Assembly (NCBI GenBank): GCA_007095845.1
Contig: SFBI01000069.1
Coordinates: forward strand, 1-32,565
Origin: Microcystis aeruginosa Ma_MB_S_20031200_S102
GTDB lineage: Bacteria; Cyanobacteriota; Cyanobacteriia; Cyanobacteriales; Microcystaceae
Length of the DNA stretch: 32,565 nt
Direction of reading: 5' to 3'
A program made the translations under genes and the position numbers. This document shows positions 32,090 to 32,565 of the stretch, piece by piece (the first letter of the stretch is position 1; every line of letters begins with the position of its first letter). The notes below the pieces were generated by a model, which had not been told where the DNA came from, ran no database searches, and saw only the letters and a list, made by a program, of their open reading frames with translations.

Positions 32090-32565
32090 TAATACTAACC
32101 CGGCGAGAATACTGGTAGCGGCAGCGAGATTGCTTTGCACCTGTTTTTGGGAGATAGTTTCTAAAGAACGGGACACCTGACTTAACACCTGTTCAGGGTC
32201 ATCGGTATTGCTGAGGACGGCAAAGGGTAATAAACCGGGATGATGAAAAAATTGTGGTGTCTTTTCTTCCCAAAGACGGATGACTTGGAAGGAATGAAAG
32301 GTTTCCCCCAGACGGAAGGTATTTTCTTGTACTAGGGGAGAATCACTGCGTCGCAGATAAATTACCACTTGACGCATTTGTTTTTGGGGATGACGACGAT
32401 AGACGCGAATGCGATAATCGAGCATTCGGAAAGGAATCTTAGAGTTGGGGTCGGTTTGAAATTCGGTATGGAGAATTAATTGCTCTGACTGCAAAAAAAT
32501 CAGAGAATCGGCCCGAATGGGGTCTAATTGTAATTCCGTCGGGTCGAGGACGGTTAAGGAGAGGG
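31847..32565 (-). CDS. Rpn-family (PD-(D/E)XK) nuclease/putative transposase, 5' end outside window
   Basis: The gene runs off the right edge; 238 codons plus the stop are visible, and the frame is open to the last base. The visible N-terminal part reads DPIRADSLIFL, then LILHTEFQTD, which carries the acidic and E-x-Q elements of a PD-(D/E)XK nuclease core, as in Rpn recombination-promoting nucleases. A long helical middle follows, then a repeated Glu/Gly/Lys stretch (EEGREEGKEEGK) and a C-terminal helix-turn-helix-like AGFSIPEIAQFTDLSPDLI. These genes are numerous in Microcystis. The last residues (QSRDD) come from the start of the duplicated copy read in another frame, so the original C-terminus has been replaced. 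Confidence 0.85.
   Translation of the reverse strand, partial: LSLTVLDPTELQLDPIRADSLIFLQSEQLILHTEFQTDPNSKIPFRMLDYRIRVYRRHPQKQMRQVVIYLRRSDSPLVQENTFRLGETFHSFQVIRLWEEKTPQFFHHPGLLPFAVLSNTDDPEQVLSQVSRSLETISQKQVQSNLAAATSILAGLVLNRETIKKILRSDIMRESVIYQDILEEGREEGKEEGKEEGKEEKARQIALKMLSAGFSIPEIAQFTDLSPDLIEELQSRDD

Noticed and set aside
1-32565. tRNA, rRNA or known riboswitch genes
   Set aside because: No cloverleaf, rRNA-like or riboswitch core was recognised by eye in the intergenic regions; a covariance-model search would be needed to exclude small RNAs.

Overview
The window looks like a chromosome segment of a unicellular bloom-forming cyanobacterium, most likely Microcystis (genus inferred, not proven). 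The octamer GCGATCGC (HIP1) occurs about nineteen times. Several genes are cyanobacterial hallmarks: a bicarbonate-type ABC transporter cluster, a Ycf46 AAA+ ATPase, a DUF3120 membrane protein and a P450. Intergenic DNA is crowded with palindromic repeats, short tandem repeats and decayed mobile elements.

Layout. 1-4.2 kb: an AT-rich GT39-type membrane glycosyltransferase, a broken small ORF, then a hypothetical protein overlapping a class II aldolase-like gene and a small membrane protein. 4.2-6.2 kb: argH and a Nudix hydrolase, separated by a C-rich tandem repeat. 6.2-10.2 kb: an accessory region holding a MITE-like repeat, a TIR domain fused to a formylglycine-generating-enzyme/C-type-lectin fold whose last residues look like a diversity-generating-retroelement (DGR) variable region, a block of nested inverted repeats, and a divergently transcribed J-domain coiled-coil protein. 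10.2-15.5 kb: cmpABCD, encoding the BCT1 high-affinity bicarbonate transporter. Key residues in the binding protein match CmpA rather than the nitrate protein NrtA. 15.5-22.1 kb: a 35-bp tandem repeat array, a PsiE-like membrane protein, ycf46 with an SH3b gene (minus strand), queF, an M20 amidohydrolase, a MEKHLA-domain protein, a VOC protein and a membrane-anchored proline-rich protein. 22.1-25.8 kb: a DUF3120 protein, a second copy of the MITE-like repeat, a cytochrome P450, and an MsrP-type molybdoprotein whose start follows the P450 terminator. 25.8-28.8 kb: wreckage of a DUF29 gene and an IS30-family transposase, then a CobT-like protein and a toxin-antitoxin pair. 28.9-32.6 kb: a DppC-type permease, a thioredoxin, a class I/II aminotransferase, a PEP-CTERM tail fragment, and an Rpn-type nuclease gene running off the right edge with a tandem duplicate of its 3' end.

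How the genes work together. The clearest coherent module is inorganic carbon acquisition: CmpA (lipoprotein receptor), CmpB (permease), CmpC and CmpD (ATPases). Ycf46 nearby has been linked to CO2 use in Synechocystis. The rest is a mosaic of single housekeeping genes and accessory genes. The most interesting item is the TIR-FGE gene. All apparently variable codons at its 3' end terminate in C or T, and the segment is poor in A. That is what adenine-specific mutagenic retrohoming leaves behind, yet no template repeat or reverse transcriptase is visible in the window.
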